Source of the DNA: Olsenella uli DSM 7084
GTDB lineage: Bacteria > Actinomycetota > Coriobacteriia > Coriobacteriales > Atopobiaceae
Direction of reading: 5' to 3'
Assembly (NCBI RefSeq): GCF_000143845.1
Contig: NC_014363.1
Coordinates: forward strand, 1,987,897 to 2,051,896
Length of the DNA: 64,000 bases
The notes below the pieces were generated by a model. The model saw only the letters and a list, made by a program, of their open reading frames with translations. It was not told where the DNA came from and ran no database searches. This document shows, in pieces, positions 62,484-64,000 of the stretch; position 1 is the first letter of the stretch, and each line of letters begins with the position of its first letter. The translations under genes and the position numbers were made by a program.

Positions 62484-63074
62484 ATGGAGGACGAGAGGGA
62501 TCTTTCTCCCAAGCAAATGGAGGGCACGCCCAGCACGCCTGAACCCAGAGAGGATGGCGAGCTCGAGTCCTTACGCCTGCGCTATGAAGCAGGTGAGTCA
62601 CTATCCGATGAGGAAGTCGACCGAATTGCCGACATAGCGGTAACTTATGTCAAGTCTCTCCTCTCTTACTTCGGTGAAACGCAGGTCGCCATAGATGAGT
62701 ATGACGGCGATGAGGGGGAGCTCATCCTCGATGTGAGTGGAGGAAACCTCGCCGTTCTCATTGGTCGGCACGGGCGCACACTCGAGGCACTTCAGATGAT
62801 TGTTTCATCTTTTATGTCTAATAAGTTGCACTTCCATTATCCGGTTAGTATCGATATTGAAGGATATAAGAGCAGACGCAAGGAGAAAGTTAAGTCACTT
62901 GCCCGTTCAGCCGCCAATAGAGCAATACGACAACAGGGCCAGGTTGTCCTTGCACCCATGAATGCCTATGAGAGAAGGCTTGTCCACCTTACCCTTTTGG
63001 AGAATGAAGAGGTCAGTACTCATTCCGAGGGAGAGGACCCAGACAGGAGAGTGATCATTACCTTCGTTCGTTAA
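62484..63074 (+). CDS. jag: Jag-family RNA-binding protein (KH and R3H domains)
   Basis: A 196-residue protein, also called KhpB/EloR. After an acidic N-terminus, the KH domain has GRHGRTLEALQMIV, and the R3H domain begins RRLVHLTLLENEEV. In pneumococci it regulates cell elongation; it commonly follows yidC. GGAGG lies before the ATG at 62484. Confidence 0.94.
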   Translation: MEDERDLSPKQMEGTPSTPEPREDGELESLRLRYEAGESLSDEEVDRIADIAVTYVKSLLSYFGETQVAIDEYDGDEGELILDVSGGNLAVLIGRHGRTLEALQMIVSSFMSNKLHFHYPVSIDIEGYKSRRKEKVKSLARSAANRAIRQQGQVVLAPMNAYERRLVHLTLLENEEVSTHSEGEDPDRRVIITFVR

Positions 63075-63176
63075 AAGGACGGGTACATATACTCTATGGG
63101 GTATCATGGGGAGAGTCTCTGCTCTCCCCTTTTCTTATGGCAAAAATCTACGATACGCTATTATTTGGCAGGGTAT

Positions 63177-63938
63177 ATGAATGAGCTGATGTTATCCTCC
63201 TATAGTGCAGGTTTAGATTCCCATCTCAAGGGATATGGAATCTTTCTCTCAGACGCACAGCGCATGACCCTCCTTGAACATCTCATGCTTGTCTTTGATA
63301 AGAATAGGGAGATGAACCTTACTAGAATTGACACCATGGAGCATGGTCTCATACTCCATATCCTTGATTCTCTTTTACTTCTTCCTTGTCTTGATCACCT
63401 TGGTTACAAACATGAGAACTACTTTGTCGATTTGGGGACAGGGGCTGGCTTTCCTGGCATCCCTCTTGCAATAGCTACTGGCATGTCAGGTCTCCTGATT
63501 GATTCGGTGGGAAAGAAAGCACATGCTGTGGAAGGGTTCATTCATACCCTTTCCTTATCTGGACAGCTGTCTGCCAAAGGCATTCGTGCCGAAGACTTGG
63601 CTCGAAGGAAGGCAGGGGCCTTTGATTATGTGAGTGCTCGTGCGGTTGCGGAGTTACCGGTACTAGTTGAGTACGCCTCTCCCCTATTGAGAAAGTCAGG
63701 CTGTTTAGTCAGCGCCAAAGCGAACATCCAAGATAACGAACTTGAAGCTGCAGATAAAACGGCATATCTATGTGGAATGAAACGTGTTTCACGTGAAATT
63801 TTTGAATTGCCAGATGGTTTGGGTCACAGAGAAGTAATTGCATATAGAAAGACAGCTAGAGCCTGCGTGGAACTACCGCGTAAGAACGGTATGGCAAAGC
63901 ATAGGCCCTTATTTCTAGGAGCTCGACAAGGAGACTAG
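63177..63938 (+). CDS. rsmG: 16S rRNA m7G527 methyltransferase
   Basis: A 253-residue methyltransferase (GidB) that modifies G527 of 16S rRNA with S-adenosylmethionine. The SAM site is DLGTGAGFPGIPLAI, with the neighbouring region NREMNLTRIDTMEHGLILHILDSLLLL. The ATG at 63177 has a weak CAGGG. The gene is less GC-rich than its neighbours to the left and carries a parS-like site near its end. Confidence 0.95.
   Translation: MNELMLSSYSAGLDSHLKGYGIFLSDAQRMTLLEHLMLVFDKNREMNLTRIDTMEHGLILHILDSLLLLPCLDHLGYKHENYFVDLGTGAGFPGIPLAIATGMSGLLIDSVGKKAHAVEGFIHTLSLSGQLSAKGIRAEDLARRKAGAFDYVSARAVAELPVLVEYASPLLRKSGCLVSAKANIQDNELEAADKTAYLCGMKRVSREIFELPDGLGHREVIAYRKTARACVELPRKNGMAKHRPLFLGARQGD
63785..63800. promoter_or_regulatory. 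parS-like site inside rsmG
   Basis: TGTTTCACGTGAAATT matches the bacterial ParB-binding site TGTTTCACGTGAAACA at 14 of 16 positions. Confidence 0.75.
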
Positions 63939-63969
63939 GGTAATTCGTTGCAAATAGGTACAGATTAGA

Positions 63970-63985
63970 TGTTTCACGTGAAACA
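63970..63985. promoter_or_regulatory. parS centromere site
   Basis: A perfect TGTTTCACGTGAAACA, the site bound by ParB for chromosome segregation. It lies 31 bp after rsmG. The parA and parB genes are probably just beyond the window edge. Confidence 0.95.
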
Positions 63986-64000
63986 AAAGCATGTATCATT

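Overview
The window is a 64-kb chromosomal segment of a high-GC Gram-positive bacterium that includes the replication origin. Two gene orders point to an actinobacterium: dnaA-dnaN-recF-dciA-gyrB-gyrA, and kinase-fhaA-fhaB-pstP-rodA/pbpA-pknB. Small genome style, an agmatine deiminase pathway, a CD1871A-type protein and Tat-lipoprotein style suggest a Coriobacteriia member (Atopobiaceae, Olsenella-like). The class-level placement is inference from gene content, not from a database match.

Layout. 0-11.9 kb: an LPXTG beta-helix surface protein, pgi, thioredoxin, a PAP2 phosphatase, and a minus-strand run queT - glycosyltransferase - LytS/LytR-type two-component pair - phosphodiesterase, with a divergent YitT-family protein. 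12.0-19.2 kb: a complete agmatine catabolic set (aguA, ptcA, an APC antiporter, carbamate kinase) around a divergent membrane-anchored LuxR regulator. 19.5-23.5 kb: gluQ, tRNA-Ser(GCT), two identical tandem tRNA-Arg(ACG) units, a small gene with an SOS-type operator, serS and tRNA-Leu(CAG). 23.6-33.1 kb: the Ser/Thr-kinase, FHA and cell-wall cluster, with RodA and PbpA fused into one polypeptide. 33.2-44.4 kb: tRNA-Arg(CCT), purC, an OmpR-type two-component pair, a Tat lipoprotein, purB and argGH. argG is preceded by an arginine-rich leader peptide and a terminator. 44.5-49.7 kb: a second OmpR-type pair, a TlpA-like lipoprotein, a polyferredoxin and a CD1871A-like protein, then tRNA-Ala and tRNA-Ile and a DUF151 nuclease-family gene. 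49.8-64 kb: gyrA, gyrB, dciA, recF, dnaN, dnaA and an ATPase/winged-helix gene on the minus strand, the AT-rich origin, then rpmH-rnpA-yidD-yidC-jag-rsmG on the plus strand and two parS sites at the edge.

How the parts work together. Genes on both sides of the origin (about 60.5-60.9 kb) point away from it. The agmatine cluster converts agmatine to putrescine, CO2, ammonia and ATP, with antiporter exchange and probably membrane-sensed control. The kinase cluster joins signalling (two kinases, PP2C, two FHA proteins) to septal or elongation peptidoglycan synthesis. The strongest candidate for an undescribed system is the argGH leader: a 27-codon peptide with three Arg-Arg pairs, all read by the tRNA-Arg(ACG) that is duplicated elsewhere in the window, followed by an intrinsic terminator. 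This looks like ribosome-mediated attenuation by arginine.
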